Shown: piece by piece, positions 23,112 through 32,061 of the stretch
Position numbering within the stretch: the first letter of the stretch is position 1
How the letters are laid out: each line of letters starts with the position of its first letter
Origin: an uncultured Clostridia bacterium
GTDB taxonomy: Bacteria; Bacillota; Clostridia; Christensenellales; Borkfalkiaceae
Reading direction: 5' to 3'
Length of the DNA stretch: 64,000 nucleotides
Assembly (NCBI GenBank): GCA_949282385.1
Contig: CASDOP010000008.1
Location: 1-64,000 of the forward strand
The notes under the pieces: model-generated
What the model saw: only the letters and a program-made list of their open reading frames with translations
What the model was told of the DNA's origin: nothing
Databases searched by the model: none
Program-made: the position numbers and the translations under genes

Positions 23112-24320
23112 ATGAAAGATTATATAGCCGCCGTAAAAGCCATGGAAAAGTGCGGCAGCAAGTTCGGCATCGAGAGGGCGAAAGAGCTTTTAAAACTCTG
23201 CTTAAGTCCCGACGAAAAACTCAAAATAATACACGTCGCAGGCAGCAACGGAAAGGGGTCGGAGTGCGCCATGCTCACTTCCGTACTCGTTGCGGCGGGC
23301 AAAAAGACGGGTACTTTCACCTCGCCCGAGGTCTTTTCGTATTGCGAAAAATTCTGCATAGACGGCGTTCCCGCACCCAAGAGCGAAATCAACTTTTACC
23401 TTTCCCGAGTTTTCGCTCTCGCCGAAAAGATGGAGGACAAGCCCACGGCTTTCGAAATTGAAACGTGCGCCGCGCTCTGCATGTTTGCCTGCGAGGGCTG
23501 CGAATATGCCGTTATCGAGTGCGGTCTGGGCGGACTTAACGACAGCACAAACGCTATTTCGGGCAAGGTTCTCGCGGTCATAACGTCGGTATCGCTCGAA
23601 CACACCGCAGTTCTCGGCAAAGACATAATGAGTATCTGCCGCCAGAAAGCGGGAATAATAAATAACTGTCCTGCCGTCGTTCCCTGCAATCTTCCCTCCG
23701 ACGCGCTGGAATATCTCCTTGAACGGGGTGCGCAGTGCGCGGGCGACGGGCTGAGCGTTCTGCGTTCGTCGCTCAAGGGACAGAAGTTCCGTTACCGCGG
23801 AAAGACATACACTATTTGCTTCTGCGGGGAAGAACAGGCTTACAACGCCGCCGTCGCTATAGATTGCGCCCGAATTCTCAAAATATCGGAAAAGCATATA
23901 AAGCGCGGACTTAAAAACGCGCGCATAGACGGCAGAATGCAGGCGATAAAAAAGCGTGGCAAACTTTATATTCTCGACGGCAGCCACAACCCCGCGGCGT
24001 TTTCGCCGTTGGTGCAGACGATAGCCAAGGTAAAGGGCAAAAAAACTCTCGTGTTCGGCTGTCTTTCGGATAAGGATGAGGAAAGCGCAGCCGAAATTTT
24101 GGGCGGACTGTTCGACAGGATAATTTTAGTCCCCGCGCCCAGTTACCGCGCCATGGATATTAAAAAGACGTTTGCCGCATTCTGCGATAAAAATAAAAAC
24201 TTACTCGAGGAGGGCGAAATTTCTTCCGCTCTCGGTTCGGCTAAAACCCGCACCGTCGTCGTGTGCGGTTCGTTCACTCTCTTGAAGGAGGCAAAAAAAT
24301 GGATAGAGCAAAGGCAATAA
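23112..24320 (+). CDS. folC: Folylpolyglutamate/dihydrofolate synthase
   Basis: 402 residues. Mur-ligase fold: HVAGSNGKGSECAMLTSVL is the P-loop, FTSPEVFSYCEKF the substrate loop, VIECGLGGLNDSTNAI the metal/ATP region, and LDGSHNPAAFSPL the C-terminal conserved motif. It adds glutamate to dihydropteroate or folates. ATG 23112 (MKDYIAAVKAME) matches the family N-terminus; the ATG at 23091 lies in the leader palindrome and is rejected. No clear ribosome site is seen. First gene of the folate operon; its end overlaps folE by 22 bases. Confidence 0.92.
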   Translation: MKDYIAAVKAMEKCGSKFGIERAKELLKLCLSPDEKLKIIHVAGSNGKGSECAMLTSVLVAAGKKTGTFTSPEVFSYCEKFCIDGVPAPKSEINFYLSRVFALAEKMEDKPTAFEIETCAALCMFACEGCEYAVIECGLGGLNDSTNAISGKVLAVITSVSLEHTAVLGKDIMSICRQKAGIINNCPAVVPCNLPSDALEYLLERGAQCAGDGLSVLRSSLKGQKFRYRGKTYTICFCGEEQAYNAAVAIDCARILKISEKHIKRGLKNARIDGRMQAIKKRGKLYILDGSHNPAAFSPLVQTIAKVKGKKTLVFGCLSDKDEESAAEILGGLFDRIILVPAPSYRAMDIKKTFAAFCDKNKNLLEEGEISSALGSAKTRTVVVCGSFTLLKEAKKWIEQRQ

Positions 24321-24844
24321 AGGCAATAGAAGATCTCCTTGACGCATTGGGCGAGGACAGGACGCGCGAAGGACTTAAGGAAACGCCCCGCCGCGTCGCG
24401 GACATGTTTGCCGAACTTTTAAGCGGCGAAGGCGCAACGGCGGAAGAGGAGCTTTCCAAAACTTTCTCTGTCAGCGGCGGCGACATAGTTATAGAAAAGG
24501 ACATTTCATTCTCGTCGACGTGCGAACATCATTTAATGCCTTTCTTCGGCAGAATAGCCATTGCCTACATTCCCGATAAAAAAGTTGTGGGACTTTCCAA
24601 ACTGGCGCGCTGCGTGGAAGTTTACTCCAAGCGCCTTCAGCTCCAGGAACAGCTCACCCGTCAGATAGCGCAGGCGGTAATGGATTACCTCGCGCCCAAG
24701 GGCGTTTTTGTCTGGTGCGAGGCTGAACATACCTGCATGACCTGCCGCGGCGTTAAAAAGCCGGGCAGCAAGACAATTTCCTACGTTACGATGGGCAATT
24801 TCCCCGAAAACAGACTTCAAGAGGTTCTCGCGCTCGTAAAATGA
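24299..24844 (+). CDS. folE: GTP cyclohydrolase I (FolE)
   Basis: 181 residues. Zinc and active-site residues are in TCEHHLMPFFGR (Cys and His) and CMTCRGVKKPGS (Cys). The N-terminal AIEDLLDALGEDRTREGLKE and ETPRRVADMF are standard. It converts GTP to dihydroneopterin triphosphate, the first step of folate synthesis. ATG 24299 follows GAAGGAGG; the start lies inside the 3' end of folC, so translation is coupled. Overlaps folP by 4 bases. Confidence 0.95.
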   Translation: MDRAKAIKAIEDLLDALGEDRTREGLKETPRRVADMFAELLSGEGATAEEELSKTFSVSGGDIVIEKDISFSSTCEHHLMPFFGRIAIAYIPDKKVVGLSKLARCVEVYSKRLQLQEQLTRQIAQAVMDYLAPKGVFVWCEAEHTCMTCRGVKKPGSKTISYVTMGNFPENRLQEVLALVK

Positions 24845-25620
24845 AAATAGGTAACCGCAATTTTTCCGATTACACTTACGTCATGGCGATAATCAATCTC
24901 ACGCCTGACAGTTTTTTCAAAGATAGTCGCGTCGCCGCAGACGACGCCCTTTTCGCCGCAGAAAAAGCCATAAAGGAGGGTGCGGCAATACTCGACCTCG
25001 GTGCGCAGTCCACCCGCCCGGGATATATAGAGGTCGGAGCGGAAGAGGAAATTTTTCGTCTGGAAAAACCGCTTCAAGCCATACTTTCACGCTTCGATAT
25101 TCCCGTTTCGGTCGACACTTATTTTTCAGAAGTCGCTCGTTTCGCGCTCGAAGTCGGCGCGCACATGATAAACGACGTTCGCGGACTGAAAAGCGCGGGC
25201 ATGGCGGAAGAAATCGCCCGTGCGGGCGCATCCGTATGCATCATGCACAATTCCCCCTCGCAGGTTGCAGGAGATTTGTTCGGCGAAGTCAAAAGTTTTC
25301 TTTCCGCGCAGGCGGAATATGCTCTCGCTTGCGGAATTGAACGCGACAAGATATGTCTGGATGGCGGCATAGGTTTTGCCAAGAGCAGGGAGCAGAGCCT
25401 CGAACTTCTCAGCGGTTACGGCTCGCTTTCGACGCTCGGCTATCCGCTTCTTCTCGGAGCGAGCAGAAAGTCGCTCTTCGGCGGACAGCCTTTTGAAAGA
25501 TTGCCCGCAACTCTCGCTTCAACCCGTCTCGCCGCGCGCGAAAAAGTGCTTTTCGTGCGCGTTCACGACGTAAAGGAAAATTTTGCGGAGATACAGAAAG
25601 TTTATGAAAATTTGCGTTAA
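24841..25620 (+). CDS. folP: Dihydropteroate synthase
   Basis: 259 residues, TIM barrel. The two signature motifs are present: MAIINLTPDSFFKDSR (about 15-30) and ILDLGAQSTRPGY (about 50-62), with MINDVRGL and the LLLGASRKS region that binds phosphate. It joins pterin pyrophosphate with p-aminobenzoate and is the target of sulfonamides. Coupled to folE (ATGA) and overlapping folBK by 17 bases. Confidence 0.95.
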   Translation: MKIGNRNFSDYTYVMAIINLTPDSFFKDSRVAADDALFAAEKAIKEGAAILDLGAQSTRPGYIEVGAEEEIFRLEKPLQAILSRFDIPVSVDTYFSEVARFALEVGAHMINDVRGLKSAGMAEEIARAGASVCIMHNSPSQVAGDLFGEVKSFLSAQAEYALACGIERDKICLDGGIGFAKSREQSLELLSGYGSLSTLGYPLLLGASRKSLFGGQPFERLPATLASTRLAAREKVLFVRVHDVKENFAEIQKVYENLR

Positions 25621-26398
25621 AGGACTGGAAATATCTGCCTGCCACGGCGTTTTGGATTTCGAAAAGACAACCGAACAGCCTTTCTTGTTCGACATAGATA
25701 TGGACGTCGATTGCGACGACGGAGCGAGGGAGGACGATATTATAAAGACCGTCGACTATTCCGCCGTCTGCGCGCTCGTCGAAGAGGTTGCAAAGGAGAA
25801 AGTGCGCAATCTTATTGAAAACCTCGCTCGCGACTGCGCTTTTTCTATACTTTCGCGCTTTGAAAGGGTAACGGGCGTAACGGTAACCGTCGGCAAGCCC
25901 AAAGCTCCCATGCAGTGCAAATTCGGCTGCGTATATGCGGTTTTTGAAGCGAAGAGGAGGGACGTCGTTCTCTCTCTCGGCTCAAGCATGGGCGACAGGC
26001 GCGAGGTGCTTAAAAGCGCCATTCAAAAACTTTCCGAAATTGAAGGGATAAAGATTAAAAAAGTATCTTCGTTTATAGAAACGCCCCCTTTGGGCGGCGT
26101 GGCGAAGAATAATTTTATAAATTGCGCTCTCGCGGCTGAATGTTTTCTTTCCGCGCGCGAACTGCTCGGGGCAATTCATGCAATCGAAAACGAACTCGGC
26201 AGACGTCGCACCCTCCGCTGGGAAGACAGAACCGCCGATATAGATATAATCTTTTTCGGCAACGAAATAATTGCCGAAGATGGTCTTGCCGTGCCTCATC
26301 CGCACTATTTAAATCGCGACTTCGTCATCCGTCCCTTAAAGGAAATCTGCCCCGAATTTGTCTGCCCGCTTACGCATAAAGCCGTAAAGGATATGTAA
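25604..26398 (+). CDS. folBK: Fused dihydroneopterin aldolase / HPPK (FolB-FolK)
   Basis: 264 residues. Residues about 1-115 are FolB (GLEISACHGVLDFEK at the start, the ENLARDCAF helix, and KPKAPM). Residues about 118-264 are FolK: VLSLGSSMGDRREVLKSAI, ETPPLGG, RWEDRTADIDIIFFG (the HPPK signature) and VPHPHYLNRDFVIRPL. The fusion performs two consecutive steps that feed FolP. ATG 25604 (MKICVKGLEIS) fits the FolB N-terminus. Last gene of the operon; no separate dihydroneopterin triphosphatase is present. Confidence 0.93.
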   Translation: MKICVKGLEISACHGVLDFEKTTEQPFLFDIDMDVDCDDGAREDDIIKTVDYSAVCALVEEVAKEKVRNLIENLARDCAFSILSRFERVTGVTVTVGKPKAPMQCKFGCVYAVFEAKRRDVVLSLGSSMGDRREVLKSAIQKLSEIEGIKIKKVSSFIETPPLGGVAKNNFINCALAAECFLSARELLGAIHAIENELGRRRTLRWEDRTADIDIIFFGNEIIAEDGLAVPHPHYLNRDFVIRPLKEICPEFVCPLTHKAVKDM

Positions 26399-26459
26399 TT
26401 TTTTGCCTGTTCCGCCATAAATAATCAGGTGTTAATAATTTTCACGGGTGAAAATTTTA

Positions 26460-26483
26460 TGTGCATGTTGCACAATTTTTTTT
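26460..26483 (+). terminator. Terminator of folate operon
   Basis: TGTGCA-TGT-TGCACA (26460-26474), a short stem, followed by eight T. A second small stem, TTTTCAC/GTGAAAA, lies just before it. Confidence 0.75.
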
Positions 26484-26491
26484 AAAATCTC

Positions 26492-26520
26492 TATACAATA
26501 ATGTAGCCTTGTGATATAAT
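26492..26520 (+). promoter_or_regulatory. Possible promoter of ppx gene
   Basis: TATACA (26492-26497), 17 bp, TATAAT (26515-26520). The -35 box is weak and the implied leader is long (about 140 bases). Confidence 0.5.
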
Positions 26521-26669
26521 TCTGCATAGTGGATAAAATGTATTTTTAATAAAAAAAGGCAATTTAAATTAATTTTATCCAAATAATTATGTTGTTTCCG
26601 CAGCGCAACTGAAATATGCTGAAAATTTGTTTCCCGCAGCGGGGATATACAATCAAGGAAGTGTTCAAG

Positions 26670-28184
26670 TTGGAAAAAATCGGTATTATCGATCTCGGTT
26701 CAAATTCTGCCCGTCTTGTAATCGTAAACATGTTTCAGGACGGATATTTTATGGTTATGGACGAACTTAAGGAAAGCGTTCGTCTCGGACAGGACATGGA
26801 AAGGGACGGGTTTTTAAAGCCCCAGCGCGTCGCCGAAACCATAAAAACTTTAAGAATGTTCAGAAAACTTTGCGATGCCAGCGGGGTTACCAGAATTATA
26901 GCCGTAGCAACCGAAGCAGTGCGCAGGGCAAAAAACCAGCGTTCTTTCCTCGATGAAATTCAGGCAAGCTGCGGCATAAAGCTGCACGTTCTTTCCGCCG
27001 AAGAGGAAGCAACTTACGTCTATCGCGGAGTAATCAACACGATGGACATACCCAAGGGTATAATCCTCGAAATAGGCGGCGGCGCGACCAAAATCGTATA
27101 TTACAACCGCAGGAATATGCTCAATTACGTTACCTTGCCTTTCGGCGCGGTAACTTTAACCGACCTTTTCTCGTGCGACGGTCTCAAACCCGAAGAGCAG
27201 GCGGCTAAGATGGAAGAATTCTTTGCCGAACAGCTCAAGGGCGTGGAATGGCTCAGCCAGGTTGACCCCGACGTTCAGATGATTGGCGTGGGCGGCAGCT
27301 TCCGCAACCTTTTCAAAATAAGCAAAATCGTGCAGAAGTATCCCCTCGATACCGTACACAATTTCAATATGCAGGCAGAGGACTTCTATCCGCTCTACGA
27401 TATGATAAAGGTTCTCGACCTCGACAAGAAAAAGAAGATAAAGGGTCTTTCAGCCGAGCGCGCAGACATTCTTCCCGCCGCTCTCGCTATAATAAAGGCG
27501 TTTATCACTCACCTCAACCTCACCGAATTTACTATTTCGGGCGCGGGACTGAGAGAGGGCATTATGTTCAATCAGGCTCTGCCTTCAACCGTCGAAAAAC
27601 CCATTTCCGACGTAATGAACTATTCGCTCACGACGCTCGTAAAATATTACGACTGCGACGAAAAACACGTTGAACACGTTGTAAATCTTTCCATACAGCT
27701 CTTCAAGCAGCTGCGCGTTCTTCATAAATTCCCCAGGCAGTACCTCAAAGTGTTAAAAGTCGCCGCAATGCTTCACGATTGCGGCATGCGCATAAAATAT
27801 TACAATCATCAGCGCCACAGCTGCTACATGATACTCAATTCCACGCTCTACGGCGTAACTCACAGGGAAATAGTGCTCGCGGCGTTCACCGCATGCTGTC
27901 ATAAAAAGGAGGACATAAACCTCTACGACTGGAACCGTTACCGCGATATTTTAAACGAAGACGACATAGAAATCGTCAAGAGACTGGGCGTAATGCTTCG
28001 CATAGCCGAAAGTCTGGACAGATCGGATTCGGGCACGATTAAGGGAATAAATTGCGATATTCTGGGCGATTCCGTCATTATGAAGACCGAAGTTGACGGC
28101 GATGCAAGTCTGGAAATCCGCGACGCTATGGCGGCGGGCGCGGAATTCAGAAAAGCATTCCGCAAAAACCTCGAAATACTTTAA
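26670..28184 (+). CDS. ppx: Exopolyphosphatase/pppGpp phosphohydrolase with HD domain (Ppx/GppA)
   Basis: 504 residues. The N-terminal half has the ASKHA phosphate loops IIDLGSNSARLVI and ILEIGGGATKI, with VATEAVRRAKN between, as in Ppx/GppA enzymes that cut polyphosphate or pppGpp. The C-terminal third (about 320-504) is HD-like, with AAMLHDCGMRIKYYNHQRHS supplying the His-Asp pair. The start is best placed at TTG 26670 (MEKIGIIDLG), with AAGGAA 9 bases upstream; the longer open frame begins in the leader. Stand-alone gene followed by a hairpin at 28196. Confidence 0.88.
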   Translation: MEKIGIIDLGSNSARLVIVNMFQDGYFMVMDELKESVRLGQDMERDGFLKPQRVAETIKTLRMFRKLCDASGVTRIIAVATEAVRRAKNQRSFLDEIQASCGIKLHVLSAEEEATYVYRGVINTMDIPKGIILEIGGGATKIVYYNRRNMLNYVTLPFGAVTLTDLFSCDGLKPEEQAAKMEEFFAEQLKGVEWLSQVDPDVQMIGVGGSFRNLFKISKIVQKYPLDTVHNFNMQAEDFYPLYDMIKVLDLDKKKKIKGLSAERADILPAALAIIKAFITHLNLTEFTISGAGLREGIMFNQALPSTVEKPISDVMNYSLTTLVKYYDCDEKHVEHVVNLSIQLFKQLRVLHKFPRQYLKVLKVAAMLHDCGMRIKYYNHQRHSCYMILNSTLYGVTHREIVLAAFTACCHKKEDINLYDWNRYRDILNEDDIEIVKRLGVMLRIAESLDRSDSGTIKGINCDILGDSVIMKTEVDGDASLEIRDAMAAGAEFRKAFRKNLEIL

Positions 28185-28195
28185 AATAAAAATTC

Positions 28196-28217
28196 AATGC
28201 CGCCGCAGGGCGGCATT
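28196..28217 (+). terminator. Hairpin between ppx and maf
   Basis: AATGCCGCC (28196-28204) pairs with GGCGGCATT (28209-28217) around a 4-base loop; it is followed by GTTGTTTGG, so termination may be partial. Confidence 0.6.
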
Positions 28218-28231
28218 GTTGTTTGGTACGT

Positions 28232-28783
28232 ATGCGTTATATTCTTGCCAGCGCGTCGCCAAGGCGGCGCGAACTACTCAGCCATATTCTCGATGAGTTC
28301 GAAGTTATTCCCGCGACTTCGGAGGAGGTAGTCGATCTTTCGCTTCCGCCAGAAGAGATTGCGCGTTCGCTTGCGGAACACAAGTGCGGCGAAGTTTTTT
28401 CTTCTAACAAAGACGCCGTCGTCATTGCCTGCGACACGATAGTTGTGTTCTGCGGCGAAATTCTCGGCAAGCCTAAAAATGCGGAAGACGCGAAAGATAC
28501 GCTTAAAAAACTTTCGGGCAAGGTGCATTTGGTCATAACGGGCGTGTGCATACGCGCGGGCGGCAAAAAAATTTCGTCTTTCGATAAAACCGAAGTCAAG
28601 TTCAATAACCTTTCTGAGGAATTTATTTCCGCCTACGTAGCGGGCGGTTCGCCCATGGACAAGGCGGGCAGTTACGGCATTCAGGACGAAGGCGTGGTAA
28701 AGGAATATTACGGCAGTTACACCAACGTTGTGGGCATGCCCGTCAGATTGGTAAAAAACATGTTGGAGCAGATAAAGCAATGA
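28232..28783 (+). CDS. maf: Maf-family nucleotide pyrophosphatase
   Basis: 183 residues. N-terminal RYILASASPRRRELL is the phosphate-binding signature (SxSPRR), with ACDTIVV and GKPKNAEDAK in the middle and KAGSYGIQDEG near the C-terminus, matching Maf dTTP/UTP pyrophosphatases. These hydrolyse non-canonical or excess nucleotides and are linked to septum control. ATG 28232 is used; no ribosome site is evident. Overlap of 4 bases with the MreB-like gene recalls the conserved maf-mreB neighbourhood. Confidence 0.92.
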   Translation: MRYILASASPRRRELLSHILDEFEVIPATSEEVVDLSLPPEEIARSLAEHKCGEVFSSNKDAVVIACDTIVVFCGEILGKPKNAEDAKDTLKKLSGKVHLVITGVCIRAGGKKISSFDKTEVKFNNLSEEFISAYVAGGSPMDKAGSYGIQDEGVVKEYYGSYTNVVGMPVRLVKNMLEQIKQ

Positions 28784-29784
28784 TAAGACTTGCAATAGAC
28801 ATAGGTTCTTTCGTAACAAAAATATATATGCTCGGTTGCGGCGTCGTGCTTTCGGAGGCGACGTGCGTCGCCGTGGAAAACGACGAGGGTCGCATTAACA
28901 TAAAAGCCTTCGGCGACAGGGCGAGGGCGCTTTCAGGCAAAGCCGCGCTCAATACCCACATAGTCAATCCCGTAACCGAGGGCGACATAACCCGTCCCGA
29001 ACTGTTGTCGCCCCTTTTATCATACTTTCTTGAAAAGATAGAAGTAACGCGCAGAAAGGCAAAAAATTGCGAGGTCATGTTTGTCATTCCCTGCGGGGCG
29101 AAGGACGAGCTTAAGGAAAAATATCTCGACGTAGCGTTTGAGTGCAACATCGGCAGAGTGTATTTCACGCAGACGCCTTTCGCCGCCGTTCTCGGGCACA
29201 ACGTTACGCTTTCCGAAACCGTGCCCATGTTCTGTCTTGACGTGGGCTACGGCATAACCAACATCGCCGTGCTTTCGCTCGACGGCATAATATCCGGCTT
29301 GTCCGTCAATCTCGGAGGCGGAAATATAGACGTCCATCTGATGGATTATATGGCGGAAAATTTCCGCCTCAAGATAGGCGCGCTCACCGCCGAAAGAATT
29401 AAAAACACGGTGGGAAGCCTTCTCGAAGACGACAACAAAATGACGGTTGCCGACGGCAGGGACCTCAATTCGGGCAATCCCTCGTCCGCCGCGGTAAATT
29501 CTTCCCAGATAGAGGGAGTGATAAGAATTTACGTAGATAAAATTTTGGAATATGTAACTTTGGTCATGTCCAAACTTCCCGCGGAGGTTGCTTCCGCCGT
29601 AATGCACGGCGGCGTGTATCTTTCGGGCGGACTTACCAAGATGGACGGCTTTGCCGAATACGTAAACAAAAAGCTCGGCATACCCGTCAACCAAAGCGAA
29701 GAACCTTCCCTCTGTTCGGTGATAGGCGGGGGCGTTATTCTTTCGAGCGAATATCTTTGCTCCAGGATAGCGGGCGAACAGTAA
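28780..29784 (+). CDS. Divergent MreB-like actin homologue
   Basis: 334 residues, the MreB length. Actin-fold features are present: LAIDIGSFVTKIYM (phosphate 1, normally DLGTANT), IGRVYFTQTPFAAVLG (connect 1), CLDVGYGITNIAVLSLDGI (phosphate 2, normally DIGGGTT) and VYLSGGLTKMDGFAEYV (adenosine motif). Several normally fixed residues are changed, so it is a divergent paralogue, or the lineage's MreB has drifted. Location after maf supports a cell-shape role, yet mreC and mreD do not follow. Translation is coupled to maf (ATGA). Confidence 0.8.
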   Translation: MIRLAIDIGSFVTKIYMLGCGVVLSEATCVAVENDEGRINIKAFGDRARALSGKAALNTHIVNPVTEGDITRPELLSPLLSYFLEKIEVTRRKAKNCEVMFVIPCGAKDELKEKYLDVAFECNIGRVYFTQTPFAAVLGHNVTLSETVPMFCLDVGYGITNIAVLSLDGIISGLSVNLGGGNIDVHLMDYMAENFRLKIGALTAERIKNTVGSLLEDDNKMTVADGRDLNSGNPSSAAVNSSQIEGVIRIYVDKILEYVTLVMSKLPAEVASAVMHGGVYLSGGLTKMDGFAEYVNKKLGIPVNQSEEPSLCSVIGGGVILSSEYLCSRIAGEQ

Positions 29785-29878
29785 AATAAATGAGTAACCG
29801 CTTTCCCGCGCCGTCTGTGAGCGGGCAGCTCTTTAATGCCGCGCATACCGCGCGGCGCGTAGTTTGCAGGAAAAAATT

Positions 29879-31795
29879 ATGATATATTCTGCTCTTATTG
29901 GTCTGGGTTTTGACCTGTGCGCGATAGTTATCTGCATTATAATAATGTGCAATTACTATTCGGTAAAGCGCAAGCATACCCGTACTGAAATGCTCTTTCA
30001 GACGTTCATGTGGTCGTCGCTCTTCGCGGCTGTCATGGGTGTTCTTTCGCTCGTTTTCAATCAGTTTTATCCCGAAGAGACGCCTCTCTGGCTTAGGTAT
30101 ATGGCGCGAATGCTCATGGTAATTTCCGTTCACGGCGTGGGCATAGTATTCATGATTTACGCCGTCGCGGAGAGTTACGAAAACAGAAATCTTCCCAAAT
30201 CGGTTTTCTGGCTTTCAATAATTCTGATTGTAGCCGATGCCATATCAATCGCTATTTACGGCTGTACGTACGTCATGGACATTCAGCTGTCCGCAGCGAC
30301 ATATCCCGCCATAATCAACGTAATGTTCGTCTGCCATTACTTCGCGCTGACGGCAACGGCGGTGTATATGCTTATCAACCGCCGTTTCCTGCGCGTGAGA
30401 AAGCAGGTCAACATATTGTTTTTCATAGTTTTCAATCTGGTTGCTACGATAGTGCAGTTCTACACCAGCATCCAGATTTCCGACTTTGCTTTCGCCGTTT
30501 CGGTAATGCTGATATACGCCACGCTCCGCCGTCCCGAAGACGAGCTTGAACCCGTAACGGGCGCGTTCAACGGCAAAGCATTGAAAGATTTTCTCGCAAT
30601 CCAGTTGCACTCGGGCAGAAGCGTAGAGCTGTTCGTGTGCGAAATCAAAAATATGCCCGTAATAAATTCCGTTCTTGGTCATGTCGGCGGGGAGGCGGTT
30701 TTAAAAGAGCTTGCCGAAAGACTTTCAAAGATAACGGGCAAAGTAAATTACCTGTATTGCATAGACGGTTCCAAGTTTGCCGTGCTATTCAACGATGCCG
30801 ACGAGTACAAGCATTTTAAAGGCGGCTACATCAAAGCTATAGGCAAAAAATTCTTTGTTTCAGGCACGATAGTGCCGGTGGATATGTTTGCTTGTCTTAT
30901 ACGTTTTCCCGAAGTGGGCGGAAAGATTTCCGACGTTGACAGCATTATGAAATACTACCGCGACAACAGCGCTGGCGGAGGCATAATAGAGGCTTCAAAG
31001 GAAGCGGTAATGAGCATCGAGCGCAGCGAAAAAGTCGGTTACGCCGTGCAGAAAGCGCTCGAAAACAACGGCTTTGAGGTTTATTATCAACCCATATACG
31101 AAATCAAAACGCGCAAATTCAGCGGCTGCGAAGCTCTCGTAAGGCTCAACGACCCCGAGTTGGGATTTATTTCTCCCAACGAATTCATTCCTTTAGCCGA
31201 AAAGGACGGCACTATAGTTGACATTGGCAGACAGGTAGTGTCGTCGGTGTGCAGGTTTATCGGCGAGGATAAGCCCCAGCGCTACGGCGTAAGGTACATA
31301 GATATAAACCTTTCCATAATTCAGTGCCTGCATCCGGATATAATTGAAGAACTTAGGAATATTTTGGGCGAGTACGGCGTTCCTGTAGGAATGATAACAT
31401 TTGAAATAACAGAAACGGCTTCTTCCAAGGAATACAAAAGGCTGCATTCCAACCTTGAAGCTCTGCATGCAAGCGGCTACAAGCTGTCTTTAGACGATTT
31501 CGGAACGGGTTTTTCATCCATGGAATTTTTGATAAATTTCCCCTTCGACGTCGTCAAGCTTGATAAATCGCTCGTAACGGCATACATGGACGAACCTAAG
31601 TATGAAACCATACTTCAGCATTACATGCCCATGCTTCACGGTCTGGGCGTTAAGATAGTGGCGGAGGGAGTGGAAACTATGGAAATGGTGCGCACGCTCG
31701 ATAAACTCGGTTGCGACTATCTTCAGGGCTATTATTTCTCCCGTCCCGTTTCGCGCGGCGATTACCTCGAGTTCATAAGGGTAAAAAACGCGTAA
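29879..31795 (+). CDS. Membrane c-di-GMP phosphodiesterase: 7TM + degenerate GGDEF + EAL
   Basis: 638 residues. About seven transmembrane helices (residues 5-220) form the sensor part. A GGDEF-like domain (about 235-380) has DGSKFAVLF where the GG(D/E)EF loop should be, so it should not make c-di-GMP. The EAL domain (about 400-635) is complete: EALVRL (Glu near 418), INLSIIQ, FEITETA, LDDFGTGFSS, VKLDKS, AEGVET and QGYYFSRP, so it should cleave c-di-GMP. ATG 29879 follows GCAGGA. Targets are not indicated by neighbours. Confidence 0.9.
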   Translation: MIYSALIGLGFDLCAIVICIIIMCNYYSVKRKHTRTEMLFQTFMWSSLFAAVMGVLSLVFNQFYPEETPLWLRYMARMLMVISVHGVGIVFMIYAVAESYENRNLPKSVFWLSIILIVADAISIAIYGCTYVMDIQLSAATYPAIINVMFVCHYFALTATAVYMLINRRFLRVRKQVNILFFIVFNLVATIVQFYTSIQISDFAFAVSVMLIYATLRRPEDELEPVTGAFNGKALKDFLAIQLHSGRSVELFVCEIKNMPVINSVLGHVGGEAVLKELAERLSKITGKVNYLYCIDGSKFAVLFNDADEYKHFKGGYIKAIGKKFFVSGTIVPVDMFACLIRFPEVGGKISDVDSIMKYYRDNSAGGGIIEASKEAVMSIERSEKVGYAVQKALENNGFEVYYQPIYEIKTRKFSGCEALVRLNDPELGFISPNEFIPLAEKDGTIVDIGRQVVSSVCRFIGEDKPQRYGVRYIDINLSIIQCLHPDIIEELRNILGEYGVPVGMITFEITETASSKEYKRLHSNLEALHASGYKLSLDDFGTGFSSMEFLINFPFDVVKLDKSLVTAYMDEPKYETILQHYMPMLHGLGVKIVAEGVETMEMVRTLDKLGCDYLQGYYFSRPVSRGDYLEFIRVKNA

Positions 31796-31850
31796 GCTTT
31801 TCGAGCTTTAGCTGAGCGCATTTGCAAAATAATTAGGTTTTAAAATTTAA

Positions 31851-31879
31851 GCCGCCCGCCGCAGAATGCGGCGGGCGGC
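31851..31879. terminator. Strong GC hairpin after EAL gene
   Basis: Perfect 13-bp stem (31851-31863 with 31867-31879). No T run on the plus side (CTCCTTCG); T-rich on the minus side. From 31880 to 32013 I see nothing else of note. Confidence 0.55.
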
Positions 31880-32013
31880 CTCCTTCGTTTTGCAGGCATA
31901 AGGCATAAATTTTTGCTTTCAATTTGTATTTGAACAGACTTAAATCGCCGCGCTTTCGGGCAAGGATTTTTAATAAGACGAAGAGGCGCGGGCTGTCGCC
32001 GAGGCGAGAATAA

Positions 32014-32045
32014 ATGCAGCGCATCGCTTCAGGCGATGCGCTGCA
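32014..32045 (-). terminator. Terminator of EF-G-like gene
   Basis: A 14-bp stem (ATGCAGCGCATCGC, 32014-32027, with its complement ending at 32045). On the minus strand it lies 17 bases after the stop and is followed by TTTATTCTC. Confidence 0.75.
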
Positions 32046-32061
32046 TTACTGATTTACAAAA

